Source of the DNA: Eonycteris spelaea
Lineage: Eukaryota; Chordata; Mammalia; Chiroptera; Pteropodidae
Length of the DNA: 64,000 bases
Direction: 5' to 3'
NCBI GenBank assembly: GCA_003508835.1
Contig: PUFA01000313.1
Location: 248,001 to 312,000 of the forward strand
A program made the translations under genes and the position numbers. The notes beneath the pieces were generated by a model that did no database searches, was not told where the DNA came from, and saw only the letters and a program-made list of their open reading frames with translations. The number at the start of each line of letters is the position of its first letter. Position 1 is the first letter of the stretch. This document shows, piece by piece, positions 34,145 to 45,799 of this stretch.

Positions 34145-34569
34145 TATAGGGAAAAGGCATGAGAACTAAACATTAAGCTATATCCAGGGCCTGCAATGTG
34201 CCGCTGCCAGACCACAGGAAACCTACAGAACAAAGGAAAAGTCCTGCTGGGATTACCAAGAGACCGGTGACCCGTACCCTACCAGGAAAACAGTACACGA
34301 AGTAAAGCCAACCAGTCATTCTCTATGGGGAACCTATAGAAAAAGGCCGAGATTGCCAGTATACCTTTCACACTTCATACCCATGCCTTTCATGCCACAC
34401 AGCCTTATCTTTCATGCTACATACCATTCCATCAAAGGAAAACAGGGTAAACAAAGTCTTTAAACTGTAATTCATAGAAGCCAAGAATGACATAATCTGA
34501 AGTCCCCGAACACCTGCGGTCTTTTTCTTTGTCTCTCTCTGTCTCTCTCTGTCTCTCTCTGTCTCTCTG

Positions 34570-34602
<33 letters not shown>

Positions 34603-34839
34603 TCTTTCTGCCTCTCTGTGCCTTAGTCCCTCTCAGCTCTCTCATTCTCTGTCTTTGAGAGGAGACCACATCTCTGTCTGTGGAGCGTTATTCCTTCTCT
34701 AATAAACTTTCCTTTCATCTCTAACTCTGGTGCGTGCTTGAATTCTTTCTGTGCTCAGTCAAGAACCCTCTCTCTGGGTGCAGGATCTGAGCCTCCCCTC
34801 TCCCCCCACACTTGAGGGGATTTACCCTGGCCTGCATCA
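34145..34839 (+). mobile_element. solo LTR, ERV1-like family 'A' (copy 2), inside L2
   Basis: It starts tatagggaaaaggcatgaga (TG changed to TA), has 'aataaactttcctttcatct' as poly(A) segment, then 'gcttgaattctttctgtgct', and ends 'cctggcctgcatca'. A tctctctg microsatellite has expanded within it. Similarity to copies at 3.49, 48.82 and 57.93 kb defines the family. Borders are good to within a few bases; the target duplication is not clear. Confidence 0.8.
34525..34608. repeat. (TCTCTG)n simple repeat within the LTR
   Basis: About 80 bases of tctctctg/tctgtc units upstream of the LTR polyadenylation signal. Confidence 0.95.
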
Positions 34840-35965
34840 ATTTATGTAATAATAGGATCGTTCTGGCTGCTCTTCTGAGATCAGTCTGTAGGGGGAAAGG
34901 GTAGAAACAAGGAGAACAGCTAGGAGGCTTTTGCAGTGAGCAGACAAGAGAGTATGGCAGCTTTGAAAAGCAGTGTGGAGTGCTGAAGGATTAGATATGG
35001 AGTGGGGGAGGGGAGGTTGAGGAGGGAGAAGGAAAGGGAGAGGGAGAAGGAGAAGAGAGAAATATCAAGGATGTCTTCAAACTGTTTGTCCTGAGACATG
35101 AGAAGGATGGAGTTTCTGTCCACTGTATGGGGGAGATTGAACATGGAGTATGTTTTGGTAGAACATCAGAAATTAATCTGTGAACATGCTCGCTTTGGGA
35201 TGCCAATTAGACTACCGGTGGAAAAGTTGAACGGGAAGTAAAATCTGCTAGCATGGAGTTAAGGACAGATATGTGGACTGGTGATAGAAATTTGGGGATT
35301 ATCAGTATACAGATGGCATTTCAAGCCAAGGGGAGAGTGCACATACAAAAGAGACTGGCCTAAGGCCTGAGCCCTGGAGCACAACAGTTGTGAAAAGTAC
35401 AAGGAGAAAAAGTAACCAGCATAACCCTCAAAGGTGGCTTTGAAGGTACAGACAGGAGAAAAACCCAGAGTGTCTACTTCCTGGAAGCTAAGTGAAGAAA
35501 TTTAATAGGAAAGTTGGGATGGGGGGGTCTGTTATATTCAATGCTGCCTGCAGGTCAGCTAAAATGAGAATTGAAAATTGACCTTGAGATTTATAAGGTA
35601 AAGGCCATTTTTGAGCAGGACAAGATCGAGTTTAGTGGAGTGGGGGTGAAAGCTGATTATATATAGTACGTCTAAGAGGAGAAATCAGGAGATGAATTAG
35701 AGGCAGGATGTGTAGAGAGCTGTTTCCAAGGGTTTTGCTGCAAATGGAAGCGTAGAAATGAGATAGCAGAGGAATTAAGGTCAGAAGACATTTGTGTTGT
35801 CTGTTTTGTAAATCAGAGATACGAAAGTATGGTTTATTTATGTGCCGATGGGGATAGTTGAGTAGAAATGGAAAAATGCAAGAATAAAATTAGGGAATTG
35901 CTGGAGTGATGTCCTTTAGTACATAAGAAGGGATGAGATTTAGGGCATGAGTGGAGGTATTGGCC

Positions 35966-36890
35966 TTATTTGGGGGCAAGAATATTTCATCTGTAGCAAC
36001 AAGTTCTTTTAGATATCTAATGGATATGTAACTAAATCTTTAAGTTAATTATAACATTCAAAAGTTCTCAAATATTTTACCATATGTCTGTTCTGAACTT
36101 CCTCGTGCCTACAATTGACTAGGGAGAGTGTCGATTTCGGAGAAGGTAGCTGGAGGCCTAATGAGCTCCTAAGAATACTGGGTACGTTATGAGATTGCTT
36201 ATTGAAGTGGGCTGTAATGGAGGGCTGACCCCAAAACACTTTGCTTTCAGTTCCAGAATTTCATCTCTTCCTGAATTTTCCTTCTACCCTAGGCAAGAGC
36301 GACAGTGCAGTCATTTTACAGCATGAATCACTTTGATTAAATGGATTTAATGTTACATTTAAGAAAATCATTTTAAAACTCATGCTTGCATTTTCAGACT
36401 AAAGCCAGCAAAGTAGTTTGTGATTTTTATAGCAAAGCTATATTCCTTATTTGTAGTGAATGAATGAAATTGCAGACACAGTTTATGTTCATCTGTTTTT
36501 ATATTTTCTGTCACAGTATTAGCTCATTTAATTATTCACAAATATAACAATATAGCTATTTTAAACCTTGTAAATTAAACATATAAATGGCCTAAGAGTT
36601 GTGATCTGACATAGCAATTCTTCTTAGTATAATTTATAATTTGACAGTAATGAAATTCATAAATAGGAATAGCAGCGCTAAAACAGGCAGGAAAAAACCT
36701 AACTTATAATGACCAGTTACAATAAGAAAATAGCTTTTTGAATTGTTAAAGTTGATAACAGCTTAATTACAAGCTATTAAATCTGAGAAATAATCTTTCA
36801 ATCTTCTTAACTTTCAAATTAAATTTTTCTAATAGCAATTCTTGCCTGCCTGCAGTAGTTTTATAAGAATTCCAATTATTTTATCATAAT
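35966..36890. other. unassigned AT-rich DNA
   Basis: No gene or recognised repeat family seen. Confidence 0.4.
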
Positions 36891-36929
36891 AATCCATCTC
36901 TACAATAATTGTTTCGAATAACCATTGTT

Positions 36930-37505
36930 CAAACTTTTGGAGGAAACCAGAAATTCTACTCTTAGGTATATAACTAAGAGAAATGGAATCGGATGTCCAC
37001 ACAGAAACTTGTGCAAGAATTTTTGTAGAAGCATGATTCATAAAAGCTAAAAAGTAGAAACAGCCCATATTTTCATCAGCTGATGAATGGGTAAGCAAAT
37101 ATGGTTTGTTCACAGTGGACTATTTTGATGATAAAAAGACATAAAGTACTGATACATATTGTCATATGAGTGAACCTTGAAAACATTATGCTAAGCCAAA
37201 GAAGCCAGACACAAAAGGCCACAGATTATGTGATTATATTTATTTGAAATATCCAAAATATTTACGGACAGAAATCTATACGGACAGAAAAAGATTAATG
37301 GTTGCCTGTGGTGGAAGGAGATGAGGCGATTGAGAGTGGGCAGTGACGTTTCTTTTTCGTATGATTAAAATGTTCTAATGTTAGGTACTGGTGTTGGTTG
37401 CACAACTGGGTGAATATATTAAAAACCACTGGATTGTTCACTTTAAAAGAGTTAATGTTATGGTATGTGAATTTTATCTTAAAGTTGTTAAAATAATAGC
37501 TTAAA
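36930..37505 (+). mobile_element. old L1 3' end (L1ME/L1MC-like)
   Basis: Signs are 'cagctgatgaatgggtaagc', 'tatgctaagccaaagaagcc', 'agacacaaaaggccacagat', 'ttaatggttgcctgtggtgg' and 'gttgttaaaataa' at the end. This is ORF2 C-terminal and 3'UTR sequence, highly decayed. Confidence 0.8.
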
Positions 37506-38125
37506 AAAGACAGCATGGAAGTTACTTTAGATAGTCACCTTCCAAGTAAGTTCAGAAGTTTTTTTTTTTTTTTCGTTCTACTCTTTAAAAAATACAGCCA
37601 ATCTGTGATACACTGGCAAAAAAAATAATGAGGTAAAAGAATAGGCATTTTCTATCATTTTTCTGTTACAGCAAGTGACAAGTGAGGTTGATTAAAGGTC
37701 AAAGGGACACTGTATTTCTAGAAATATTTTTTAAATTGCTCAAAATCTCAGACAATAAGTGTTGATTATACAGGCAAACCAGCACAGATGGGTATGAAGA
37801 AGTGCCATCGCAATGCCAACTCAATATTTGGAAATTTCTCTTTAAAATATAGTGATTTCTCTCTTTTTCTTTTGTTTAGTCTTTTCCCCAACTAGAAACA
37901 ACTATGAGATCCATACAGTAAGTTCTTTTGTGGGTGAGGCCCGTGAGGGCCAGAGGGGAATGGAAGACACCGGTGTAATGACATAGAGGTTTAATCCAAC
38001 TGCTGTAATCCAGACTAGTGTCTTTGACACAGACGATTCAATGGAGGCATTAAAAAAATATCATATCTACATGTCTCCCTAGGAGAAACTCGTATTTTTC
38101 AGCCTTCTGAAGAATTCTGGTATCC
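37506..38125. other. unassigned DNA
   Basis: T-run at about 37559-37574; otherwise no gene or recognised repeat. Confidence 0.4.
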
Positions 38126-38278
38126 AAAGGATAAAGAAATTCTACAGCCATACCACCCTGAACGTGCCCGATCCCATCTGATCTCAGAACTAAGCAGGGT
38201 TGGGCTGGTTAGTACTTGGATGGGAGACCCTAGGAAGACCAGATGCTGTAGGCGTAAAATAAAAAAGGATAAAGAAGT
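38126..38278 (+). mobile_element. MEG-RS type 5S-derived SINE with 15-bp target duplication
   Basis: The element (38141-38263) is almost entirely a 5S rRNA-like body, from tctacagccataccaccctg through ctggttagtacttggatggg to gatgctgtaggcgt, plus a short A-rich tail (aaaataaaa). Flanks aaaggataaagaaat (38126-38140) and aaaggataaagaagt (38264-38278) match at 14 of 15 positions. The 3' part of the internal Pol III promoter (box C) is intact; the box A equivalent has lost bases (aactaagcaggg). It is a retroposed SINE and not a functional 5S gene. Confidence 0.93.
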
Positions 38279-38814
38279 TGACTGAGTACAACAGGGGAAA
38301 TGCCAACAGCTCAAAAAGCCTCCTTTTGACTTTCTAGTTTACATAGGCATTATCTTATTTGAGCTTCTAGACAACCTCGATTTTAAGAGAAAATGTGCAC
38401 CCTTATCCTCTACTCGGCAGATGAGGCAATAATCTCAGGGGTTGGAACTCACTTAGGGCTCCATGTCTAATAGGTGTCTTGGCCAGAAATTGAACCTTTA
38501 CTGAGTCCTGCTCAGGGTCCCTTTCATTGTACACAGCTGCATCATCAACCAGGTAGGTGCCTTATGAATAAGCTCTCCAGAACCACTTTGGTGAGGAAGT
38601 TGGTTCTGGTCTTCTATGAACACTTCATCACAGGTCCTGATAGAGCACTTATGCCATCAGACTCAAATGACCCCAATTCCAACTCTGATCTCCTTGTATA
38701 GCACACCAGTTCTTCAAATTACTGTATTTTGCATGTTTACTTCTATTAGTACCTCATATCTACTCAGTACTTAATATATTCTTTCATCTTTCTTTCTATA
38801 GGAGACGTGAAAGC

Positions 38815-38950
38815 AGGGTAGTCAAAAGCATTAACTTTGAAGTAAGATTGGGTTTTATAACCCAGTGTTGTCACTTAACTGACTTTGCGAACTTGTACAA
38901 ATTACTTAACCTACTTGGGGCTCAGTTTTTTTAATATGTAACATAGAGAT
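38815..38950 (+). repeat. MIR SINE
   Basis: Segments 'agtcaaaagcattaactttg', 'aacccagtgttgtcacttaa', 'acttgtacaaattacttaac', 'ctacttggggctcagttttt' follow the MIR order. Confidence 0.75.
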
Positions 38951-39099
38951 TAAGAACAAAATCTCCTTCAAATTTGTAATAGGGTATCACTATAATTCAT
39001 CATCCATCCAAATAATCACAGAGAGCCACAGGTACAAGTGGGATTGCTGTGAGCAGCCAGGCCATATGACACCCCACCTAAATGAAACAATGCATGGAA

Positions 39100-39655
39100 T
39101 GGGACTAGCACACTCCCTGACTCATGGCAAAGCCTTCACACATGCTGTTCTCTTTGACTGAAACACTCTTCCCCTCCACTCTTCCCTGGCTGGCTCTTTT
39201 TCATTCTTCAGATCCTAGTTTAAATGCCACCTCTTCCAAGAAGCTGTGCCTGACCACCATATCAATGTCTGTCTTTTCTTTCATAGAACTTATTGCAGTT
39301 TGAACTTACACATATATTGTGCACTTGGCAATTGCTGCTTTTTTTTAGCTTTTTATTTTATTATTAGTTTCATGTATATTGGTTAGGCATTTATGTAGTT
39401 TATGAAACGATCCCCCCCCCCCGATTACTCCATCACCCCTCGGGCTCTACACACAGCCATTATATTACTGCTGACTGCATTCCCTATGCTGTGCTCCCAT
39501 CCCCATGACCATCTATCAAGGCGATCGCTTCTTTTCCCTGTTCTACTGGAAGCTCCATTAGGACATCTTTTTCATTCATTGTGTTCCCAGAGACTAGTTT
39601 AATGCTTGATAGGTGTGCAGATAATTTATAGAATGGGTGAATGGTTGCATGAATA
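39100..39655 (+). repeat. L2 LINE, split by an L1 3' fragment
   Basis: L2 reads 'cacatgctgttctctttgac', 'agtttaaatgccacctcttc', 'aagaagctgtgcctgaccac' and resumes after 39500 with 'aagctccattaggacatctt', 'gtgttcccagagactagttt', 'gataggtgtgcagataattt'. The intervening piece is listed separately. Confidence 0.75.
39335..39500 (-). mobile_element. short L1 3'UTR fragment inserted in L2
   Basis: Segments 'ttatgtagtttatgaaacga', 'attactccatcacccctcgg' and 'actgcattccctatgctgtg' parallel the L1 3'UTR seen at 7.4-7.5 kb. A poly-C run lies at 39413-39422. Confidence 0.65.
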
Positions 39656-39673
39656 TTAATTTCTTTTCCCTGT

Positions 39674-39872
39674 ACCAGTGGTTCTCGCTCAGGATAATTT
39701 ACCCCCAGGGAACATTTGGCAATGTCCAGAGACATTTTTGGATGTCACATCTGGGTTGGGGTTGCTATTGGCATCTAAACATCCTGCAATGCACAAGGCA
39801 GTTTCCCACAACAAAGAATTACAGAACCCAAAATATCAACAGTGCTGAGTTTGAGGAGCCCTGCCTACACCT
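39674..39872 (+). repeat. MER5A hAT-Charlie element
   Basis: Well preserved: 'ccagtggttctcgctcagga', 'acatttggcaatgtccagag', 'acatttttggatgtcacatc', 'aaacatcctgcaatgcacaa', 'cccacaacaaagaattacag', 'aacagtgctgagtttgagga'. Confidence 0.92.
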
Positions 39873-39879
39873 AGTAATG

Positions 39880-40840
39880 TAAAGGATTTTATTACCTTGA
39901 GTGCCTGCCAAAAAATGGCGGTAGTGGAGAATTATTTGCATTTTAATCTCAAGGATGCATACCATTAAAATAGTGAAAGATTTTTTAGTTAGGCTCATTT
40001 TGTATCTCAAAAATTAAGTAGTAGATAGTACTAGAAGATGCCTTAATTTACTCTTAAATTTCTTTGTAGGGAAGTCTTTATGATTCACAGCTTATCATAG
40101 TTAATTTCACCACCTTTCTATACATATGCATTTTTCTAATAAACTAGATGTATGAAAATCATATAGCAATGTTTCTGCCATTCAACTCCATAGACATTCA
40201 CCCAGTGCCTAATCTGCAAGGCACTCTACTGTGTATGGAGATAAATGAGTCACTCACAGCTTACACTCCTTGATTTAGTCCCATATGATAAAGATCTCAT
40301 TCTGGTGGCCTCAGACCATCACTTGGAGTAGTTTATCATTTCTCGGAATTTCGTAGGTCCTAGGTAGGTATGTCACTCTAGGATTCATGGCATTGATATA
40401 CATGAATGAAGAGAGTGTCCTGTTTGGCTTCCCAAAGCATTCCTAAGGCTTATCAGATGTCTGGAGTTATTATTTCCACAGGAAAAATTACCCCACATTC
40501 TTCTTATGTTTTTGTAAACAATGGATCTGTGCTTCAGTCCAGTTACAGCACAAAGAATTAGAGAAAACATGTCAAATGTTATGGATGACTTTTGCTGTAA
40601 GAATCTAGCAGACCTTTTCTTCAGCTTCCATTTATGAGGCACTACTTGTGTCTTGGACACTGTACTAATCATTGGGAATAAGAAGATGAATGAAACACAG
40701 TTCTTGCACAGGAGGGAGATGCGCTCAGGATGTTCCCAGTCTCAGCAGATGGTGTTGTCACTCATATTGCCCAGGCCACAAACCTTAGAATCGTTCTCGT
40801 CTCTTATTTATTTTTTCTCTAACTCCCTTATATAATCTCT
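39880..40840. other. mostly unassigned DNA with L2-like traces
   Basis: No gene. 40180-40270 (cagtgcctaatctgcaaggc, gtgtatggagataaatgagt) and 40650-40700 may be reverse L2 pieces. Confidence 0.4.
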
Positions 40841-40844
40841 CAAC

Positions 40845-41615
40845 AAACTGTGTTGACTCCAACTCAGATACGTCCGCTTCTTACACAGCCTAGTGCAAAC
40901 CATTGTTATCTCTGTCCTGGACTTACCGTAAGTCTTGTGATTGGCCTCCTTTCTTCCACTCTCTTAATATTAATTTTTCCACTTAGCAAGAGCGGCCCTT
41001 GTAAAATAGAAGTCAGAGTTGCCATCCCTCTAATGTCTTCCCATTGCAGTTAGAATAAAATGTTAACTTACATGATCGAACTTGCACCCAACTCTGACCA
41101 CCCCTCCTACACTTTTCCTCGTTGTTCCATCCGCTGCAGCCACAATGGCCTCCATCTCATTTCTTGCACAAGTCAAGTACACTCTTAACTCAGGTCTTTG
41201 CACTTGCAGCTTCCTCTATGTAGGATGCTCTTCCCCACTTTTACTCAAATTTTGTACAGCTTCCTGATTAAATGTCACCCTCAGAAAGGGCTTCTTTGAT
41301 TAGCAACTCCTGTCTCTCTCTGCTCTTTGCTTTATTTTTCTTCAGAGCTTTCAGATGAATGGTGCATTTCAGAGTGATATGCAATTTTAAAGCATTTTCA
41401 TATCTTATTTTTTTTTTCAGAAAAATAAGAGCAAGAGTATGCCTAATATTTCTAGTATGAATTTGCTCATTGGTTCATTGCCACACCACTGTAAAGGAAA
41501 CTCCATGAAGGCAGGGAACTTCTCTGTCTTGTTCACAATTGTATACTTGTACCAAAAGTTTCTGGAACAGGGTAGGTACTTAATAGATGTTGAATGAATT
41601 AATTTTTCAGGATTT
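40845..41615 (+). repeat. L2 LINE 3' part
   Basis: Ordered L2 landmarks: 'tctaatgtcttcccattgca', 'gttagaataaaatgttaact', 'caggtctttgcacttgcagc', 'tgtaggatgctcttccccac', 'aaggaaactccatgaaggca', 'gtactt then aatagatgttgaatgaatta'. Three 60-67 codon frames inside are remnants and not genes. Confidence 0.9.
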
Positions 41616-41784
41616 CATTTAGCATGTAGAAATCCATGTTGAAAATTATTAAATTTTAACTGGGGTATTTCACTAGCAATTTGTTGTTTTATTGGATACA
41701 GTTTTAGTTTTCTGAAGAAATTATAATTATTAAAGCAAGAAGTTTTTGCTGAATTGTCAGCAGCATTTAAAGAGTTTGAATTCC

Positions 41785-41890
41785 TTGTCTGGCCTCTGCA
41801 AGATGTATGACCTTGAGCAAGTCACTTCATTTTCTTAAAGTTGTTTCCTCATCTGAAAAATGTGTGAATAATTCTTAACTTTGTCTAGCT
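41785..41890 (+). repeat. MIR SINE
   Basis: Core 'tatgaccttgagcaagtcac', 'ttcattttcttaaagttgt', 'ttcctcatctgaaaaatgtg'. Confidence 0.85.
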
Positions 41891-41894
41891 CATG

Positions 41895-43080
41895 GAGATT
41901 TAATGCTCAAATCATATAATTCTTGTAGATTACACCTGATCATATGTTTAAATAAAGTTTTCAGTATGTATTCTATTTGGGGAAAACATAAGGTCTTCCA
42001 AATCAGTCGATTTTATATTTTATAATATAAAAACCCAACCAAAAACTGTAGTATGGTTGTATTATGGCACACCTTCTGTTTCTTGAAATCTTTCATGGTG
42101 ATTTAGTGATATAGTGAAACAGCCTAGAAACAAAGAGGAATGGTACTATCAGCCCAACAAAATATAACATGTTTGCTCTACAGTTGTATTAGTAGCTCAT
42201 GTCTAATTTCAAGATAATACACTTCTCATTGTCTACCGAATGAGGCACCTCAACAACTGCCTCATAAAAATGAAAAGGTTTTGGCTTATGTGAGTTTTGC
42301 AAAGTCTTCAAATTGTGTTTTTTAAAAAGCAACTGATCATTTAAGTATTTGCCAGTGTCTTAACATACCACATTATCAGATTGTAGGCTAATACATTTCT
42401 ACACATCATTTAAAATCTCCCTGAAGATTTTCCTCATTGAAGAGTTGGACTCTTCAGCTACTGTGTATATTGTATAGCACACATAATGTCTAAATTGATT
42501 TTCACAGTGCATATGTTTAGCCTCCTTTTTTGATAAGAAAATTATTTAAGATTAACTGATTTGACATAGTACAAATAAGTGACATGCAACTGGCAATCCA
42601 GTACTGTCTTCATGAGCCCACACTACTGTCCCCTTTACTGTACCCCTAATGTGGCAGTTTTTAACAACTAGCATCATCAACTTATATTAATTTAGCATAG
42701 TCAGGGAATAATTTAATCCAACACTAGCTCCGCCCTCAAAAAGTTGAGCATCTTTGTGGGAGATAGATCAGATACATAGAACAGTGAGGAGAACTGGGTC
42801 AATAAGTAGTTTCTTATGATGTGGAGAAGATATTTTGGAGGAAAAAGTTGACCTCTCTCTTGGAAAGTAAAAGGGGCTACTACAAAGTGAATTTGAGGTT
42901 AGAAGGATAAATTAACTTGAATATGAACAGAAGCAAAATGAAGGATCACAAATGAAGGATCACGGTGGTCCCTAGGGCTGTGACCTAGAGAAGTATTGTG
43001 CAGGCAAATGCAAGGGTTGCAAAGAGATATAGACATTTTTCAACATGTGCATGGCTATTTCTTTCCAGCAAAATAAAGGA
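41895..43080. other. unassigned AT-rich DNA
   Basis: No gene or clear repeat. A MIR-like trace (aaataagtgacatgcaactg) may lie near 42.55 kb. Confidence 0.4.
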
Positions 43081-43089
43081 AGATTATCT

Positions 43090-43315
43090 CAAATCTGTCT
43101 ACTGTGTACCTTATGTCAGGCGCTATTCTAGTTTCTTTATGCGCATTATCTCACTTGATTATTGCAACAGTGATATGGCACTGGTGATAAAATCCCTTTT
43201 GAAAACACAGGAAACTGAAGCACAAAGAGGTTACATTACATGCCAAAAATTATACAGTAAATAAGTGGCAGAGCTTATTTTTGAGTCTAGGTCTGTGCTT
43301 CCAAAATCCATTTCC
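43090..43315 (-). repeat. MIR SINE, reverse orientation
   Basis: Reads 'accttatgtcaggcgctatt', 'gcgcattatctcacttgatt', 'acaggaaactgaagcacaaa', 'gaggttacattacatgccaa', 'taagtggcagagcttatttt'. Nearly full length. Confidence 0.9.
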
Positions 43316-43319
43316 CCCC

Positions 43320-44550
43320 TCACTAACACACCCTACCTCCCTATTATGTTGTTAAACTGTTAAATAATATAATCAATCCCAAGCATATCACTAGTCATGT
43401 GGTGAAATCTTACAGATGACTAGATAAATGGAAACTACATTCTGAAAACTTTGGATATGTGTTTGCACCAAGTCAGGTTTACTCAAAGGTGTTTGTTTTG
43501 CCTTGCTCTTTGGAAAATCATTTCCTACCAAATATGTCAGATAAATACATTTGATCTGCTAAGACTGATCCAAATGAATTGTTCATTTTCTTAAACATAA
43601 ATTTTGTTTAGAAAACACTTGCAAGTGTAGAGACAGCTTCAGTATGAATTATTGTGCTTGGAGTGTTCAAGTAAGATTGATAGTGGCTGGACTTGGGATT
43701 AATGTCATATTTTTCTGCAAAAGAGTTTTAGTAAGTTTAGTTATGGCACCATTTGAAGTCGGCTTAATCAGTTGGGAATTTTAATTAAGTTCTGGGCAGC
43801 CACTGAGTATACCGTGATCCAAGGCCAAGTCTTTCCAAGTAGCCATAGAAAATGGGGCATGTGTACATTAGCACCATTCATGGACATAAATCATAGCCAA
43901 TGGGAAGGTTTAGAGGTAGAAAATTGGCTCAGAGTGATGTTTGCAGAAAGTTCCAGCCAACTTAACCACCAGAGGTGCATGTTGGTTGGTTTCTACTTCT
44001 TTTAAAACAATATTCAAAATTTCTATTTTGGTTCTGAACACCTACCTTATAATGATATCTTGCTCATGAATTCATTTACCGGAGCGTCAGATGAATGTTC
44101 TGTATGCCCAGAGCTCATGAAAATTGCCTTTCTCTTTTGGGTACAATTACGTACTTTAACTTTGGTTTTCTTTAAGTATATTTCTCTCCACATTAAATCT
44201 TTCCTCTTTAAATATGTTTATCGATCTCTGGGTATGGTGGACTCAGATATAGTTGCTGATAAAGCCATACAAAGAACAGGTAGGTTGAGGCTGCTGCCTT
44301 TAATTTGGTTCTGTGTTTCTTATTTACAGTTCTGCTTATCCTTATGACATTATCGATGAAAGTGCTTATTTGGAAAATTGCTGTTCTCAGGTTGAAACTT
44401 CAAAATTGTCTATTGTGAACAAGATTTAAAACTGTATTTCATGAGAACTGCATTAAAAAAACAGCTTTAAGTTTGAGGGAAGATTGTGACAATTAAGGAA
44501 AATCTGAGCCACATATTCAAGATGATGTAGCAACTAGAGGCTGTGCATGT
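43320..44550. other. unassigned DNA
   Basis: Two plus-strand frames of 77 and 95 codons (43772-44005, 44060-44347) have no flanking splice sites or family motifs that I trust, so they are not called. Confidence 0.4.
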
Positions 44551-44554
44551 CTCC

Positions 44555-45740
44555 TTTAGCGACCACACCAAAATTATAACAAAACTACAGAGCCGCCAAT
44601 ATGCATCAAGAGCAACAACATTTTCATCATTGGGGTATCAGAAGAAGAGAGAGAACAAGGAATTGAAAACCTATTTGTAGAAATAACAATGGAAAACTTC
44701 CTTAACCTGGTAAAAGAAATAGACATACCATGCCAGGAAGTCAAAGATTCCCAAACAAGAGGAACCCAAAGAGCCCCACACCAAGACACATCATAATCAA
44801 AATGCCAAAGGTTAGCTTCAAACCGTAAAAGCATCAAAACAAAAGCATCAAGAGAAAAGCAATTAGTTACATATAAGGGAATGCCCATAAGATTGTCAGC
44901 TGGCTTCCTCACAGAAACTTTACAGTTCAGAAGGGCTTAACACAAAATATTCAAAGTGAGAAAACCCAGGACCTACAACCAAGGTTACTTTACATGCCAA
45001 AGTTATCATTTATGACAGATAAAGAGCTATCCATGCAAGAAAAATCTAAAAGTTTATCACCACCAAGCCAGTATGACAGGAAATGTTGGAGGGCCTTCTT
45101 TAAGATGAAGAAGGAAAAATATTTCTCAAGAGTCTAAATAAAGAGTGGCAATAACTACATATCTATCAAAAAGTACTTAAAATGAAAAAGAATTAAAGCT
45201 CCAATCAAAATATAGGGTGACTGAATGGATAAGAAGACAAGACCCCTGCATATGCTGCCTACAAGAGATTCACTTCAGATTAAGACATACATAGATGGAA
45301 AGTAATGGGATGGATAAAAATATTTCATGACAGACCTAGAGAGTATTGTGCTGAGTGGAGTAAGTCAGATAGACGAAGACAAATGCCATATGACTGCACA
45401 TATATATGGAATCTAAAGAAGAAAATGAACAAACAAAAAAGAAACTCATATGGGGGGGGTTGGGAGGGTCGGTGAAAAGGGGGGATAGATTAAAAAGTAC
45501 AAATTGGTAATTACAAAATAGTCATGGAGATAGAAAGTACAGCATAAGGAATATAGCCAATAATATTGTAATAACTATGCATGGTGTCAGAGGGCCCTAG
45601 ATTTATTAGGGAGATCACTTTGTCTGTTATATAGATATCTAAACACTATGTCGTACACCTGAAACTAATATAGTTTTGTGTGCCAACTATAACTGAAAAA
45701 TAAAAATATATTTTTTTTAAAAAAAAAAGAAGGAAAATAC
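44555..45740 (+). mobile_element. internally deleted L1 (ORF1 remnant joined to ORF2 scrap and 3'UTR)
   Basis: An ORF1-like segment (IIGVSEEEREN, then MPIRLSAGFLTETLQFRRA) is followed directly by a short ORF2 endonuclease-like scrap (WIRRQDPCICCLQEIHFR), then by the end of ORF2/3'UTR (gtagtaagtcagatag-like, 'gaaactaatatagttttgtg', 'caactataactgaaaaataa') and an A-rich tail. Most of the endonuclease and all of the reverse transcriptase are missing. A 5S-like fragment sits in or after the A-tail. Confidence 0.85.
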
Positions 45741-45793
45741 TGGGTTGAGCCTGGTTAGTACTTGGATGGGAGACCACCAGGTGCTGTAGGCTT
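45741..45793 (+). mobile_element. 5'-truncated 5S-derived SINE fragment in L1 A-tail
   Basis: Only the 3' half of the 5S body remains (gagcctggttagtacttgga, tgggagaccaccaggtgctg, taggctt), with about ten bases missing between gggagacc and ggtgctg. Both sides are A-rich (aaaaagaaggaaaat and aaaaagaagaagaaaaat), consistent with a target duplication inside the L1 tail. Confidence 0.85.
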
Positions 45794-45799
45794 AAAAAA

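Larger units (their letters stand above)
33556..35965 (-). repeat. long L2 LINE copy, split by an LTR
   Basis: The reverse-orientation L2 starts at its 3' end ('aatgaatatttatttagtag', 'ctactatgtgtcaagtgcta') and runs to about 34144 ('gggataacataatctgattt'). It resumes at about 34840 ('aataataggatcgttctggc', 'gaacagctaggaggcttttg', 'ctgagccctggagcacaaca', 'ggtcagctaaaatgagaatt'). With over 1.7 kb of L2 sequence it is the longest L2 in the window. No intact frame survives. Confidence 0.88.

Noticed and set aside
34145..34145. Exact target-site duplication for LTR family A copies
   Set aside because: I tried several border choices for all four copies and found no 4-6 bp direct repeat that I trust, so none is claimed.
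40850..41267. Consecutive 60-67 codon plus-strand frames
   Set aside because: They are remnants inside an L2 LINE.
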